A DNA stretch of 64,000 nt from UBA8389 sp964502355 (GCA_964502355.1 CAZCWK010000008.1:1-64000); one strand, 5' to 3'; positions 40,832 to 49,570 are shown, counted from the first letter of the stretch. Notes: generated by a model from the sequence alone, not told the origin. Numbers and translations are program-made.

Positions 40832-42301
40832 TCATATAGTTTTTTCGGTTTTCATTTTATTATTTGCCGAAAATGGTTTCAAAGATATTAAAAATAATCC
40901 GACATAAGTAATCAAACCATTGATTATCAGTAATTCATAACCAAATGAATAGTTAAGTATTTTCTTTGAACTTACACCGAGTATATAACAAATGACAGGC
41001 GATAACACTGTTATATAGGGGATTAACTTATTTGAAGGCTTTCTTTTTGAAATCATCCCAAAGCAAAATAGTCCCAGTAAAGGTCCGTAAGTATATGAAG
41101 CAAGAGTATATATTGCATCAATAAGTGTTTTGTTATTTATTTCTCTGAAAATTATTATCAAAGCCATAAAGATCAAAGCTACAATAATATGGACTTTTTT
41201 TCTAAAGCCGGTATCATCCTTTTTCCCGGCAATATCAACGCAAAATGAGGTTGTCATAGAGGTCATCGCTGAATCTGCCCCTGAAAATGTGGCCGAAATG
41301 ACTCCAAAAATGAATAGTATAGTTACAAAAGGACCAAAGCTATTGCTTGAAACCAAAGTTGGCAGAATCTCATCCGAGGAAAATGGCAGTACTATACCAT
41401 TTTTTTCCGCAAAAGTCAGCATAAGAACTCCGGTAATAAGGAAAAGAAAATTTACCGGTAAAAAGGCGAAACCATACGTGTAAAGATTTACTTTGGCTTT
41501 ACCGATCTTTTCAATTGTTCTGTTTTTTTGCATCATATCCTGATCCAGACCAGTCATAACAAAGGCAATAAATATTCCGCTCAGAAACTGTTTGACAAAA
41601 TGTTGTTTGCTTGACCAGTCTGAAAATTCAGTCAATCTGAACCATTTGCTCTCGACAGTGGTTTTAAAAATACCTTTAAAGTCCAGGTCCAGTTGTCTGC
41701 TTAATCCGACAATTATCAAAATCATAGCGGCTACCATGAATGTGGTTTGAATAAGGTCAGTCCAGATGATTGTTTTTATTCCACTTCTTGATGTGTACAA
41801 CCATATTATCATGATTATTACGGCTGTAGTAAGATAAAACGGTATACCGATTTGATTAAAGACCAGGGTTTGCAGTATAAGAACTACTACATATATTCTG
41901 GCTGCTGCTCCTAATCCTTTTGATAAAAGGAAAAATGATGCACCTGTTTTGTATGCTTCAACACCGAATCTTTTTTTCAGATACGAGTAAATACTCGGCG
42001 AATCCAGTTTATAGTATAAAGGAATCAGAATTCCGGCAATAAGTATGTATCCAATGAAGAAGCCGGCAACAGTCTGCATATACAGAAATCCATTTTCTCT
42101 CACCATACCGGGCACGGAGACGAAGCTTACACCTGAAATAGAGTTACCTATCATTCCAATGGCAACAACAAACCATGGAGCCTTTCTGTCAGCAGTAAAG
42201 AAAGCTTCATTTCCTTTTTGTTTTCCAACAATTGCCGAAACGGAAACCAGCAGGATGAAGTATATCAGTAGAAAAGAAACTATAATTGAGTTTGAAACCA
42301 T
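40832..42301 (-). CDS. Sodium:solute symporter family transporter
   Basis: This 489-residue membrane protein has about 13 helices and SSS motifs GMIGNSISGVSFVSVPGMV (first inverted repeat), SKGLGAAARIYVVV and SATFSGADSAMTSMTTSFCVDI. The substrate is not evident; it is distinct from the symporter next to araR. It starts only 5 bases after the predicted -7 box, and engB follows. Its divergent neighbour is recR, with which it shares an overlapping promoter region. Confidence 0.85.
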   Translation of the reverse strand: MVSNSIIVSFLLIYFILLVSVSAIVGKQKGNEAFFTADRKAPWFVVAIGMIGNSISGVSFVSVPGMVRENGFLYMQTVAGFFIGYILIAGILIPLYYKLDSPSIYSYLKKRFGVEAYKTGASFFLLSKGLGAAARIYVVVLILQTLVFNQIGIPFYLTTAVIIMIIWLYTSRSGIKTIIWTDLIQTTFMVAAMILIIVGLSRQLDLDFKGIFKTTVESKWFRLTEFSDWSSKQHFVKQFLSGIFIAFVMTGLDQDMMQKNRTIEKIGKAKVNLYTYGFAFLPVNFLFLITGVLMLTFAEKNGIVLPFSSDEILPTLVSSNSFGPFVTILFIFGVISATFSGADSAMTSMTTSFCVDIAGKKDDTGFRKKVHIIVALIFMALIIIFREINNKTLIDAIYTLASYTYGPLLGLFCFGMISKRKPSNKLIPYITVLSPVICYILGVSSKKILNYSFGYELLIINGLITYVGLFLISLKPFSANNKMKTEKTI

Positions 42302-42306
42302 GAGTG

Positions 42307-42339
42307 CAAAATTAATAATAATCTTAATGTTTTGACAAA
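42307..42339 (-). promoter_or_regulatory. Promoter for the SSS transporter, predicting a leaderless mRNA
   Basis: On the minus strand TTTG (complement of 42336-42339), a 21-base spacer and TAATTTTG (complement of 42307-42314) fit the consensus. The box ends 5 bases before the ATG at 42301, so transcription would start at the start codon. Confidence 0.6.
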
Positions 42340-42362
42340 TCGTAAGATTGGGTGTATTTTTG
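42331..42362 (+). promoter_or_regulatory. Promoter for recR
   Basis: TTTG at 42331-42334, a 20-base spacer and TATTTTTG at 42355-42362 fit the consensus fully. The start near 42368 leaves about 14 bases before recR. Its -33 box is directly next to the -33 box of the divergent symporter promoter (TTTGACAAA). Confidence 0.65.
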
Positions 42363-42381
42363 CAAATACATAATTAATACG

Positions 42382-42993
42382 ATGGATCATAATTTTCCTT
42401 CCAAATTACTTGAAGTTGCTGTCGATGAGTTTTCCAAACTTCCCGGAATTGGTAAAAAAACAGCTTTAAGGCTGGTTCTATACTTGTTAAAGCAACCGGA
42501 TGATCAGGTTTCTAATTTTGGGAATGCTATTATAAGACTAAAAAAAGAAGTAAGATATTGTAAGGTATGTCATAACATAACAGACAGGGAAATTTGTCCG
42601 GTATGTTCGGATTCAAAAAGAAACTCAAAAAATATCTGTGTTGTAGAAAATGTAAGGGAAGTGATGGCTGTAGAAAATACAGGTCAATATAATGGAGTCT
42701 ACCATGTGTTGGGAGGTTTAATATCTCCAATGGAAGGTATAGCTCCTTCAAGTCTGAATATTGACAGCCTTTTAGAAAGAATAAAAAACGAAAAACCGGA
42801 TGAGGTTATTCTTGCCTTGCCTGCCACGATGGAAGGTGATGCAACATCGTTTTATATATTCAGAAAATTATCTTCTTTTGATGTCAGGATTACGACAATT
42901 GCAAGAGGCATAGCTGTAGGAGATGAACTTGAATATGCTGATGAGATAACATTAGGAAGATCTATAGTAAACAGAATTGATTATAAAGGTTGA
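42382..42993 (+). CDS. recR: Recombination mediator RecR
   Basis: RecR acts with RecF/RecO to load RecA on gapped DNA. I start it at ATG 42382 (203 residues); an in-frame ATG at 42352 lies upstream of the predicted transcription start. The order is helix-hairpin-helix (FSKLPGIGKKTALRL), a four-Cys zinc finger (CKVCHNITDREICPVC, about residues 54-69) and the Toprim domain (ICVVENVREVMAVENTGQYNGVYHVLGG). The length is standard (about 200). The next gene starts 5 bp after its stop. Confidence 0.95.
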   Translation: MDHNFPSKLLEVAVDEFSKLPGIGKKTALRLVLYLLKQPDDQVSNFGNAIIRLKKEVRYCKVCHNITDREICPVCSDSKRNSKNICVVENVREVMAVENTGQYNGVYHVLGGLISPMEGIAPSSLNIDSLLERIKNEKPDEVILALPATMEGDATSFYIFRKLSSFDVRITTIARGIAVGDELEYADEITLGRSIVNRIDYKG

Positions 42994-42998
42994 TATTT

Positions 42999-43472
42999 AT
43001 GGAGAAGAAAATAAAAGGCATTAGGATTGCTTACGTTTTATCATTGATTATACTAATAGCTTTTGAAGTATTGATATTATCAGGCGTACTAAGCGTTCGT
43101 AAATTCCCCGGTGAAACCGCGGTTAGCTTACAGCAGTTACTGATTTTATTGTTTTTTGGTGTTGTACCCGGTACTTTGTATTTGTCAGGCAAAAAGATGG
43201 ATAAAGTAAAAAAATATGATGATACCGAAAAGAAAATAGAGGGTTTTTATAAGATTGAAATTCTGAGACTTGCAGCTTTTGGAATACTTGGAGTTTTCAC
43301 CCTTTTTATGCAACTTTTCTCGACATTGAAGGGAATAGAAGTTTTATTTGTAATAATTGTATTTCTTTTCGTTTTCATTTGGCCTACACTAAGCCGTATG
43401 TTGCAGGAAACCGGAATCAATCCTGATAAAAATGTTAATGATGAAGAAAATGAAAATAAAGATGAGCTTTGA
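42999..43472 (+). CDS. Small membrane protein of unknown function
   Basis: I do not recognise this 157-residue protein. It has four hydrophobic segments (about residues 10-30, 44-63, 90-108 and 113-130), a basic stretch with KKMDKVKKYDDTEKK between the second and third, and a charged, Asn/Glu-rich C-terminus (NVNDEENENKDEL). ATG 42999 is 5 bp after recR; a TTG at 42990 is less likely. It is probably co-transcribed with recR and the acetyltransferase that follows. Confidence 0.65.
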   Translation: MEKKIKGIRIAYVLSLIILIAFEVLILSGVLSVRKFPGETAVSLQQLLILLFFGVVPGTLYLSGKKMDKVKKYDDTEKKIEGFYKIEILRLAAFGILGVFTLFMQLFSTLKGIEVLFVIIVFLFVFIWPTLSRMLQETGINPDKNVNDEENENKDEL

Positions 43473-43497
43473 TAATTAATTATAATAATATGATCTG

Positions 43498-44013
43498 ATG
43501 CTGGAAAACGATAGTATTAAATTGAGAGCTCTTGAACCTGAAGATCTGGATTTTCTTTACAAGATGGAAAACAATACAGGTTTATGGAAATATGGAAGCA
43601 CAATGACCCCATTTTCCAGATATATTTTACACAGGTATATCGAAAATTCACATCAGGATTTATATGAATTAAAACAACTCAGATTAATTATCGGGGAAAA
43701 GTCTTCAGGTTTACAGATAGGTATGGCTGACCTTTATGATTATGAAGCCTTTCATGAACGCGCCGGGGTTGGGATACTGATAGACGAAAAATTTCAAAAT
43801 AAAGGTTTAGCTGCTCAGGCATTGGAGCTTCTCACGGAATATGCATTCGATTTTCTGAAGCTAAATCAATTGTACGCTTATATACCTTCAAATAATCTTG
43901 CCAGTTTAAGGCTTTTCAGGAAATGTGGTTTCACCGAAAGCGGAATTCTAAAGAAATGGAATAAAACAAAAGCAGGTTACGAAGACGTTCATATTTATCA
44001 GATTATCAGTTGA
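43498..44013 (+). CDS. GNAT-family acetyltransferase (RimJ/RimL type)
   Basis: The 171-residue protein has the GNAT fold: LRALEPEDLDFLYKMEN at the start and the acetyl-CoA region AGVGILIDEKFQNKGLAAQALELLTEYAF (about residues 90-118). The RimJ/RimL-like SNNLASLRLFRKCGFTESGILKKW follows near the C-terminus. Such proteins acetylate protein N-termini, polyamines or antibiotics; no substrate can be assigned. Its last 8 bases overlap the end of the convergent GT2 gene. Confidence 0.88.
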   Translation: MLENDSIKLRALEPEDLDFLYKMENNTGLWKYGSTMTPFSRYILHRYIENSHQDLYELKQLRLIIGEKSSGLQIGMADLYDYEAFHERAGVGILIDEKFQNKGLAAQALELLTEYAFDFLKLNQLYAYIPSNNLASLRLFRKCGFTESGILKKWNKTKAGYEDVHIYQIIS

Positions 44014-44767
44014 TACCCCACTTTATCCAATAATGAAGAAGTCCTTTGATATGTTTAAGTGTAAGGACTGAAAAAGGCTTACTTATGGTTTTTCTTTCAT
44101 AATGGTGTATTATTGAAGTGCCGGGAATATAAACAACTTCATATCCTTTATCGTGAATCCTGTGGCAAAAATCTGCATCTTCAGGTCCGTAAAATATTTT
44201 TTCGTCAAGGAATCCCACCTGTTCAAGAATCTTTTTTCTGAACATCTGACATGCACCAATCAGATAATCAACATTAAAGGGTTCACCTTTTTTAATTTGT
44301 TCAGAATAATGTAAATCAGAATGTTCTGATGCACTTGTTTTTTTAAGACTGTTTATTTTTGAAACAAAAGAAGGATAACTTCTGCAGCTGTTTTGGATTA
44401 ATCCATCCGTATTTTTGAGTTCACAACTGCACAGACCGGTCTTTGGATTATTCAGGATATAATTATAAAGCTTTTTAAAGGCATTTTCGTTAACAACAGT
44501 ATCAATATCCAGAATCCATATCACATCACCTGAGGCTTTCTTTAATGCCTGATTCCTGGCTTTTGAAACTCCAAGATTCTTATCATTCCGGATCAATACC
44601 AATCTGTTCTGTAAATCTGTGATTTTCTTAAGGCTGTCGTCAACAGATCCATTGTCAACAGCGATTATTTCGTATCCGACAGATTTACAGGATTCGGATA
44701 TGGATTCAATGCAAGACCTTATATATGTTGCAGAATTATGAAAAATCAAAATTACTGAAAGTTCCAT
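44006..44767 (-). CDS. Glycosyltransferase family 2
   Basis: The 253-residue protein has a GT-A fold: SVILIFHNSATYIRSCIESI at the N-terminus, the donor-binding AVDNGSVDDSL, GVSKARNQALKKASGDVIWILDIDTVVN with a DxD-like DIDT (about residues 92-95), and YGPEDADFCHRIHDKGYEVVYIPG with the acceptor-side ED. No membrane helices are present. It starts on the base after the stop of the radical SAM gene (44768), so the two form a tight pair. Sugar and acceptor are unknown. Confidence 0.88.
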   Translation of the reverse strand: MELSVILIFHNSATYIRSCIESISESCKSVGYEIIAVDNGSVDDSLKKITDLQNRLVLIRNDKNLGVSKARNQALKKASGDVIWILDIDTVVNENAFKKLYNYILNNPKTGLCSCELKNTDGLIQNSCRSYPSFVSKINSLKKTSASEHSDLHYSEQIKKGEPFNVDYLIGACQMFRKKILEQVGFLDEKIFYGPEDADFCHRIHDKGYEVVYIPGTSIIHHYERKTISKPFSVLTLKHIKGLLHYWIKWGIN

Positions 44768-46204
44768 TTATCCGAATAACTTTATTTTCAAGGCTTTCAA
44801 GGCTATTTTGAAATCCCTGAATGAGTTGAATTTATTTATATGCATTAAGATGAACGATGGTCTGAGGAAAAAAGATATGTTGTTTCTGAATAATAGTTTT
44901 TCCATTTCCTTGCCACTCAATTGCGGATAATTAAGAATAGAATTTCTTTGAACATCAGTAGGAGAGTACTCTCCGCCTTCAATCCATCCATTTTCTTTAG
45001 CAATATCATAAAACTCAGTGCCTGGAAAAGGAGCAACAATATTAAACATAACCTGGCTGACTTTTAGTTTCTTAGCTTTCCTGAGAGTGTCTTTTACAGT
45101 TTGTTTTGTTTCTAAAGGACTTGTTCCTATAAGAATATTAAGCTTGACCGGCACTTTATGCTTTTTTAAAAGGTTTAACCCATTCAGTATGTCTACTTCG
45201 TGGAAACCTTTTTTAATATAATCCAGAATATCGTTATTGAATGATTCTACTCCAAGATCGACAAACTCACATCCTGAATTCTCAAGTATTGATGCTATAT
45301 CTTCGGTAATTGCATCTACTCTTGCCTGGCAACCCCATGCGATGTGATGCTTTTTTAAAGCAGTTACAATACCTGTAAGTCTGTCTTTGTTTACAATAAA
45401 ATTGTCATCAATGAATGCAATTGATTTATATCCCTGACTTGCAAGATAATCAATCTCTTCAACTATGTTTTCAACAGACCTGAATGTAATCGGCGGTTTT
45501 TTATTATTTGATGCTTTAAATTCGAGTTCCCGTGCAAATGTCATTGAACTTGGAACACAGTATATACATTTGAAAGGACAATTTCTTGATGTAAGCATCA
45601 AAGTATACGGCCTTTTCTTCAATTTTGGATTACTGTAAGGATAGTCTTTAAGCAGATGTCTGGCTGGAAATGGAAGATCATCAAGATTACTAATTAATTG
45701 TCGTGGCTTATTGTTTTTTATCCCGTCAATAGTCAGATATGAAATACCCTCAGTGTTTGTCCAGTCTTCGTTATTCTGTATTGATTTGATTAGTTCTATA
45801 GCTGTTAGTTCAGGCTCGCCACGAACTATAATTGTTTTATTGTCAATAAGAAACCTGACCGGATAAAGAGTAGGAGAAGGGCCTTCAAAAATAACGTATG
45901 ATTCAGGTCTGTTAGTTCTGATAAGATAATGTGCATGTATGTCAGTAGATGCAGACAGATTTACAGACCACATAATATAGCAATCAGAATCATCTTTTTT
46001 AAGAAAAGACTCAAACAGGTTCTCTCCGTTCTTTTTTAATACAAAATCTTCATAACAGACTTCATGTCCGTCTTTTTCCAAACCGGCAGCCACAATCAGC
46101 TCATAAATATTTGGCATTGGATAAACCACCCTGGTGCATCCCGCTGATCTTTCAGCAGGTTTTTCTCCGTCAAGAGAAGGTGGAATCAGGAATGTTATCT
46201 TCAT
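44768..46204 (-). CDS. B12-binding-domain radical SAM protein
   Basis: The 478-residue protein has an N-terminal cobalamin-binding-like domain (about residues 1-150) followed by a radical SAM core with the cluster motif SRNCPFKCIYC (CxxxCxxC, about residues 205-215). GVESFNNDILDYIKKG and KLNILIGTSPLET follow. Class B radical SAM enzymes methylate or rearrange diverse substrates; the product cannot be inferred from sequence. It abuts the GT2 gene with no gap, so both may act on one glycan or lipid. If it uses corrinoid, the B12 salvage genes at 0-6 kb would supply it. Confidence 0.85.
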   Translation of the reverse strand: MKITFLIPPSLDGEKPAERSAGCTRVVYPMPNIYELIVAAGLEKDGHEVCYEDFVLKKNGENLFESFLKKDDSDCYIMWSVNLSASTDIHAHYLIRTNRPESYVIFEGPSPTLYPVRFLIDNKTIIVRGEPELTAIELIKSIQNNEDWTNTEGISYLTIDGIKNNKPRQLISNLDDLPFPARHLLKDYPYSNPKLKKRPYTLMLTSRNCPFKCIYCVPSSMTFARELEFKASNNKKPPITFRSVENIVEEIDYLASQGYKSIAFIDDNFIVNKDRLTGIVTALKKHHIAWGCQARVDAITEDIASILENSGCEFVDLGVESFNNDILDYIKKGFHEVDILNGLNLLKKHKVPVKLNILIGTSPLETKQTVKDTLRKAKKLKVSQVMFNIVAPFPGTEFYDIAKENGWIEGGEYSPTDVQRNSILNYPQLSGKEMEKLLFRNNISFFLRPSFILMHINKFNSFRDFKIALKALKIKLFG

Positions 46205-46272
46205 GTATTTATCGTTTGATGATTAAACGTCAGATTAAGGTGTTTTATTACATTAAGCCTGTAAATGAATAA

Positions 46273-46683
46273 TCAGTCTTCATCAAACTCAAATCCCTGG
46301 TATATGCTGTCATCTATGAAGTCGTCAAGATCACGTCTGTCTTTTTTGGTAGGACGACCTGTTCCCCTATCTCTTCCTATGAACCCCGTAGTTTTACTTA
46401 ATTCCAATAACTCAAGTTGTTCAGGAGAGGTTACATTCTCCAGAATCTCAGGTATTAGTTTTGCACCTACTCTGTTTTCTATAGCTTTCAGAACCTTGAA
46501 AGACCATATTATCGGAGGCTTCCTGACATTAATAACATCACCTTCCTTAATTGTCCTGGAAGGCTTAAGGCTGATGTCTCCGATACTTATTCTGCCTTTT
46601 TTACATTCTTCTGTTGCAATAGATCTTGTTTTGTAGATTCTTGCAGCCCAGAGCCATTTATCAATCCTTACCTCTTTTGACAT
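46273..46683 (-). CDS. S4-domain RNA-binding protein (Hsp15 family)
   Basis: From ATG 46683 the protein has 136 residues; an upstream in-frame ATG (46701) adds a six-residue stretch without family similarity. The S4 domain (RIDKWLWAARIYKTRSIATEECKKGRISIG, about residues 4-34) is followed by the C-terminal part typical of the heat-shock protein Hsp15, which in E. coli binds stalled 50S-nascent chain complexes. It overlaps the end of pth by 23 bp, so translation is coupled. Confidence 0.9.
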   Translation of the reverse strand: MSKEVRIDKWLWAARIYKTRSIATEECKKGRISIGDISLKPSRTIKEGDVINVRKPPIIWSFKVLKAIENRVGAKLIPEILENVTSPEQLELLELSKTTGFIGRDRGTGRPTKKDRRDLDDFIDDSIYQGFEFDED

Positions 46684-47245
46684 TTTTTTTATTGAATTCA
46701 TTCATAGTATTGTCTATGCCTGATAAACAGAAGCTTTTAATCATTTTGCATGCCGTCTGAATACTTTCAGGCAATATTTCCAGTTGATCAGGAGACCAAC
46801 CGCTCAGAACATAATTAATCTGATGTCCTTTTGGATAATCGTTGCCAATGCCAAAACGTAAACGTGAATAATTTTGTGTACCGATAGTCTCTTCGATATT
46901 TTTTAATCCGTTATGGCCGGCTGCACTCCCGGATGGTTTCAGCCTCAGACATCCAAGCGGCAATGAAACATCATCAACCAAAACCAATACGTTTTCCAGC
47001 TTTATCTTTTCGGTTTGCATCCAATATCTAACCGCATTTCCACTTAAGTTCATATAAGTAGATGGTTTCAAAAGAGTAAGAGTACGATTCTTGATTTTCA
47101 TTTCAGCTGTAGCACCGTATCTTTTATCGGTAAATTTTACACCGGCGTCTGAAGCGAGTTCATCTATGATGTCAAATCCAATATTGTGTTTAGTATGTTG
47201 ATATTCAGAGCCAATATTCCCCAATCCAACTATTAGATAATGCAT
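46661..47245 (-). CDS. pth: Peptidyl-tRNA hydrolase Pth
   Basis: Pth releases peptides from peptidyl-tRNA. The 194-residue protein has the motif VGLGNIGSEYQHTKHNIGFDIID with the catalytic histidine (about residue 20), LLKPSTYMNLSG, VLVDDVSLPLG (catalytic-region Asp) and GSAAGHNGLKNIEETIGTQNYSRLRFGIG. Length is normal (about 190). It lies between L25 and the Hsp15-type gene, an order often seen in Bacteroidetes. Its 3' end overlaps the next gene. Confidence 0.96.
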   Translation of the reverse strand: MHYLIVGLGNIGSEYQHTKHNIGFDIIDELASDAGVKFTDKRYGATAEMKIKNRTLTLLKPSTYMNLSGNAVRYWMQTEKIKLENVLVLVDDVSLPLGCLRLKPSGSAAGHNGLKNIEETIGTQNYSRLRFGIGNDYPKGHQINYVLSGWSPDQLEILPESIQTACKMIKSFCLSGIDNTMNEFNKKNVKRGKD

Positions 47246-47325
47246 TTTATAAAAATTATTGGCGAAACCAAAAGAAAGGCTTACCGGTTTATATTATACA
47301 AATTTAAGCAATTAATTTAAAAACA

Positions 47326-47350
47326 AGAGGCTGCCTTTCGGGCAGCCTCT
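47326..47350 (-). terminator. Terminator after the L25 gene
   Basis: AGAGGCTGCC (47326-47335) pairs with GGCAGCCTCT (47341-47350) around a 5-base loop. On the minus strand it is followed by TTGTTTTTAAATTAATT, and it lies 23 bp behind the L25 stop, so it fits an intrinsic terminator there. Confidence 0.88.
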
Positions 47351-47373
47351 GATATATTCTTAGAATATAATTC

Positions 47374-47964
47374 TTATTTCTTACCAGCTTCTTTTGCGGC
47401 TGCAGCTGCAATACCTCTTGCAACACGAGTAAGTTTAACAGCACATACAACGTTTGATTTCGGGGAAATCATTTCAAGATTCGGGAACTGTAATGTTCCA
47501 ACCTGAAGTGTCTTGCCAAGTCCTAATTTTGTAATATTAATGTCCAAAGTTTCAGGGATTTCTTTATAAAAACCCTTTACCTTGATTTTTCTCATTTCCT
47601 GACTTAATTTACCACCATCTTTAACACCTTCAGCCAAACCGTTAAGTTTAACAGGCACTTCCATTATAATTGCTTTATCTTCAAATATCTGAAGAAAATC
47701 AAGGTGTAAAGGAGCGTCACTTACAGGATGAAATTGTGAATCTTTTAAGATAGACATGTATTTCACGCCGTCAATATTCAATTCTACAGTATAAATGTCA
47801 GGAGTGTATAATAAACTACGTACATCGTTTACGCTTATGCTGAAATGTACTACTTTTTCTCCTCCATAAAGTACACATGGAACATCTCCGTCTTTTCTGA
47901 TTAATTTAGCAGTTTTTTTGCCAAACTCATTCCTTGCAATACCGTTTAATTGTAAATTTTTCAT
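47374..47964 (-). CDS. rplY: 50S ribosomal protein L25/general stress protein Ctc
   Basis: The 196-residue protein is the long Ctc/TL5 form that binds 5S rRNA. The N-terminal L25 domain (about residues 1-90) shows LNGIARNEFGKKTAKLIRKDGDVPCVLYGG and PLHLDFLQI; the C-terminal TL5 domain (about 95-180) has the pattern VPVKLNGLAEGVKDGGKL. The extreme C-terminus is Ala/Lys rich (GIAAAAAKEAGKK). It has its own promoter upstream (complement of 48046-48053) and a terminator. Confidence 0.95.
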   Translation of the reverse strand: MKNLQLNGIARNEFGKKTAKLIRKDGDVPCVLYGGEKVVHFSISVNDVRSLLYTPDIYTVELNIDGVKYMSILKDSQFHPVSDAPLHLDFLQIFEDKAIIMEVPVKLNGLAEGVKDGGKLSQEMRKIKVKGFYKEIPETLDINITKLGLGKTLQVGTLQFPNLEMISPKSNVVCAVKLTRVARGIAAAAAKEAGKK

Positions 47965-48045
47965 TTTTCTTTTTTTTTGTGTTACTCAAAATCTTTGGTT
48001 TTTTGCTTCCAATTTTCCCATCACACGGATGCTTCAAAAGCGGCG

Positions 48046-48053
48046 CAAAGATA
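48046..48053 (-). promoter_or_regulatory. Promoter -7 box for rplY/ctc
   Basis: TATCTTTG on the minus strand fits TAnnTTTG exactly; TTTC lies 19 bases upstream at the -33 position (three of four). The predicted leader is about 76 bases and starts GC-rich (CGCCGC), unlike most leaders here. Confidence 0.5.
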
Positions 48054-48081
48054 AGTAAATTTATATATAAAAGAAAAAAAA

Positions 48082-48480
48082 TTATTCAAAATCGCCCAGG
48101 TTTAGTTTGATCGGGGATTCATCATCAACAATATCCCCGATATTAATCGGAATAATATCAGATTTATTGAATTCAGAAACACCTGCGGCTGCAATCTCTT
48201 CTTTTTCCTGACTATTATCATGATCTTTCAAGTATCTGATTACGTCTATCAGAGCCTCTGTGAATTTTGAAAGATCTTCACGATAAAGGAATATTTTGTG
48301 TTTTTCAAATGTGACATCAGGATTATCAGGATTGCCCGAAATCTTCTTTTTACTTTCTGTCAGTGATAAGTAGAGGTCATTATTCCTGTTTTTTTTCACA
48401 TCCAGATAATAAATCCTTTTTCCAGCTTTGACAGTCCGGCTGTAAGCAATGTCTTTGTCGTGGTCATCAAATTCTTCCAT
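48082..48480 (-). CDS. PUR-family nucleic-acid-binding protein (DUF3276)
   Basis: From ATG 48480 the protein has 132 residues: MEEFDDHDKDIAYSRTVKAGKRIYYLDVKKNRN and a helix YREDLSKFTEALIDVIRYL, which form one PUR repeat, followed by an acidic tail ending LNLGDFE. The frame stays open to 48666, but that extension is hydrophobic, not family-like and runs into nusB on the other strand. Proteins of this type bind single-stranded DNA or RNA; the specific role in Bacteroidetes is not established to my knowledge. Confidence 0.82.
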   Translation of the reverse strand: MEEFDDHDKDIAYSRTVKAGKRIYYLDVKKNRNNDLYLSLTESKKKISGNPDNPDVTFEKHKIFLYREDLSKFTEALIDVIRYLKDHDNSQEKEEIAAAGVSEFNKSDIIPINIGDIVDDESPIKLNLGDFE

Positions 48481-48640
48481 AGAGTATTTTCTTATTGATA
48501 TTGAACAAAATGAAAGAGAAATTTGTTTATACAGAAGTTTAAATATTTCCAAATTTCCTAATTTAATTTGTAACGTGCAATGTTCCATTCGGATTTTTAT
48601 AGTAATTTCGCCAAGTATTTTGAAAAAGTAGCTCCTTAAT

Positions 48641-49567
48641 ATGATTAATCGCGTCTTAATTCGCATAAAAACTGTCCAGATGGTTTACGCCTACTATCAA
48701 AGTGATAGTAAGGATCTGGTTAAAGCAGAAAAAGACTTTTTTTACAGTCTTGAAAAATCCTATGAACTTTATAATTATTTGCTTCAGTTGATTCCGGCAA
48801 TAACTAATTTTGCTGAACAACGAATAGAGTTTGGTAAAAATAAATATTTGCCGAGCTATGAAGAAAAAAATCCAAATTGCCGCTTCATTGAAAACTCTTT
48901 TGCAAGACAATTGGAGTCAAATAAATTTTTGGTTTCATATATAAATAACAGGGGAATATCCTGGGTAAACAATGAGCCGTTGATAAAAAACTTGTATGAA
49001 GAAATCATAACAAGTGATTTTTATGAACAATATATGTCGGGTTCTGATAATGATTATGAATCGGACAAGGAAATATGGAAAAAAATATTTAAGAAGATTA
49101 TTCAGTATAATGAATCTCTCAGAGAAGTTCTTGAAGATCAAAGTATTTTCTGGAACGACGATATTGATATTGTTCTGACTTTTGTCGTTAAGACTATAAA
49201 GAAATTCAGTCAGGAAGGTGGTAATAATCAATTGTTGCTGCCAATGTACAAAGATGATGCTGATAAAATATTTGCAGCTGATCTTTTTAAAGGTTGTATC
49301 ATTCACGGACCAAAATACAGGACTTTAATTGATGAAGCACTAAAAAACTGGGATCTTGAAAGACTGGCTTTGATGGACTTGCTTATACTTCAGGTTGCTC
49401 TTACTGAAATAAATGAAATAGAAGGGATTCCTGTTAATGTGACAATGAATGAATATATAGATATAGCTAAAGTCTATAGTACATTAAAAAGCGGAACTTT
49501 TGTAAATGGTATTCTTGACCAGATAGTAACACAATTAAGGAGTCAAAACAAGTTGTTTAAATCCTGA
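48641..49567 (+). CDS. nusB: Transcription antitermination protein NusB (long form)
   Basis: The 308-residue protein starts with MINRVLIRIKTVQMVYAYYQS, the first NusB helix, and ends with the C-terminal NusB domain (AALIDLLILQVALTEI-like segment, IPVNVTMNEYIDIAKVYSTLKSGTFVNGILDQI). Standard NusB is about 140 residues; the roughly 150-residue insertion between the two parts is characteristic of Bacteroidetes homologues. NusB with NusE binds boxA RNA in rRNA transcription. It heads the conserved series nusB-yajC-ybbR-coaE. Confidence 0.92.
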   Translation: MINRVLIRIKTVQMVYAYYQSDSKDLVKAEKDFFYSLEKSYELYNYLLQLIPAITNFAEQRIEFGKNKYLPSYEEKNPNCRFIENSFARQLESNKFLVSYINNRGISWVNNEPLIKNLYEEIITSDFYEQYMSGSDNDYESDKEIWKKIFKKIIQYNESLREVLEDQSIFWNDDIDIVLTFVVKTIKKFSQEGGNNQLLLPMYKDDADKIFAADLFKGCIIHGPKYRTLIDEALKNWDLERLALMDLLILQVALTEINEIEGIPVNVTMNEYIDIAKVYSTLKSGTFVNGILDQIVTQLRSQNKLFKS

Positions 49568-49570
49568 TTG

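Noticed and set aside
48481..48666. N-terminal extension of the DUF3276 gene
   Set aside because: The extra 62 residues are not family-like and overlap the start of nusB on the other strand.
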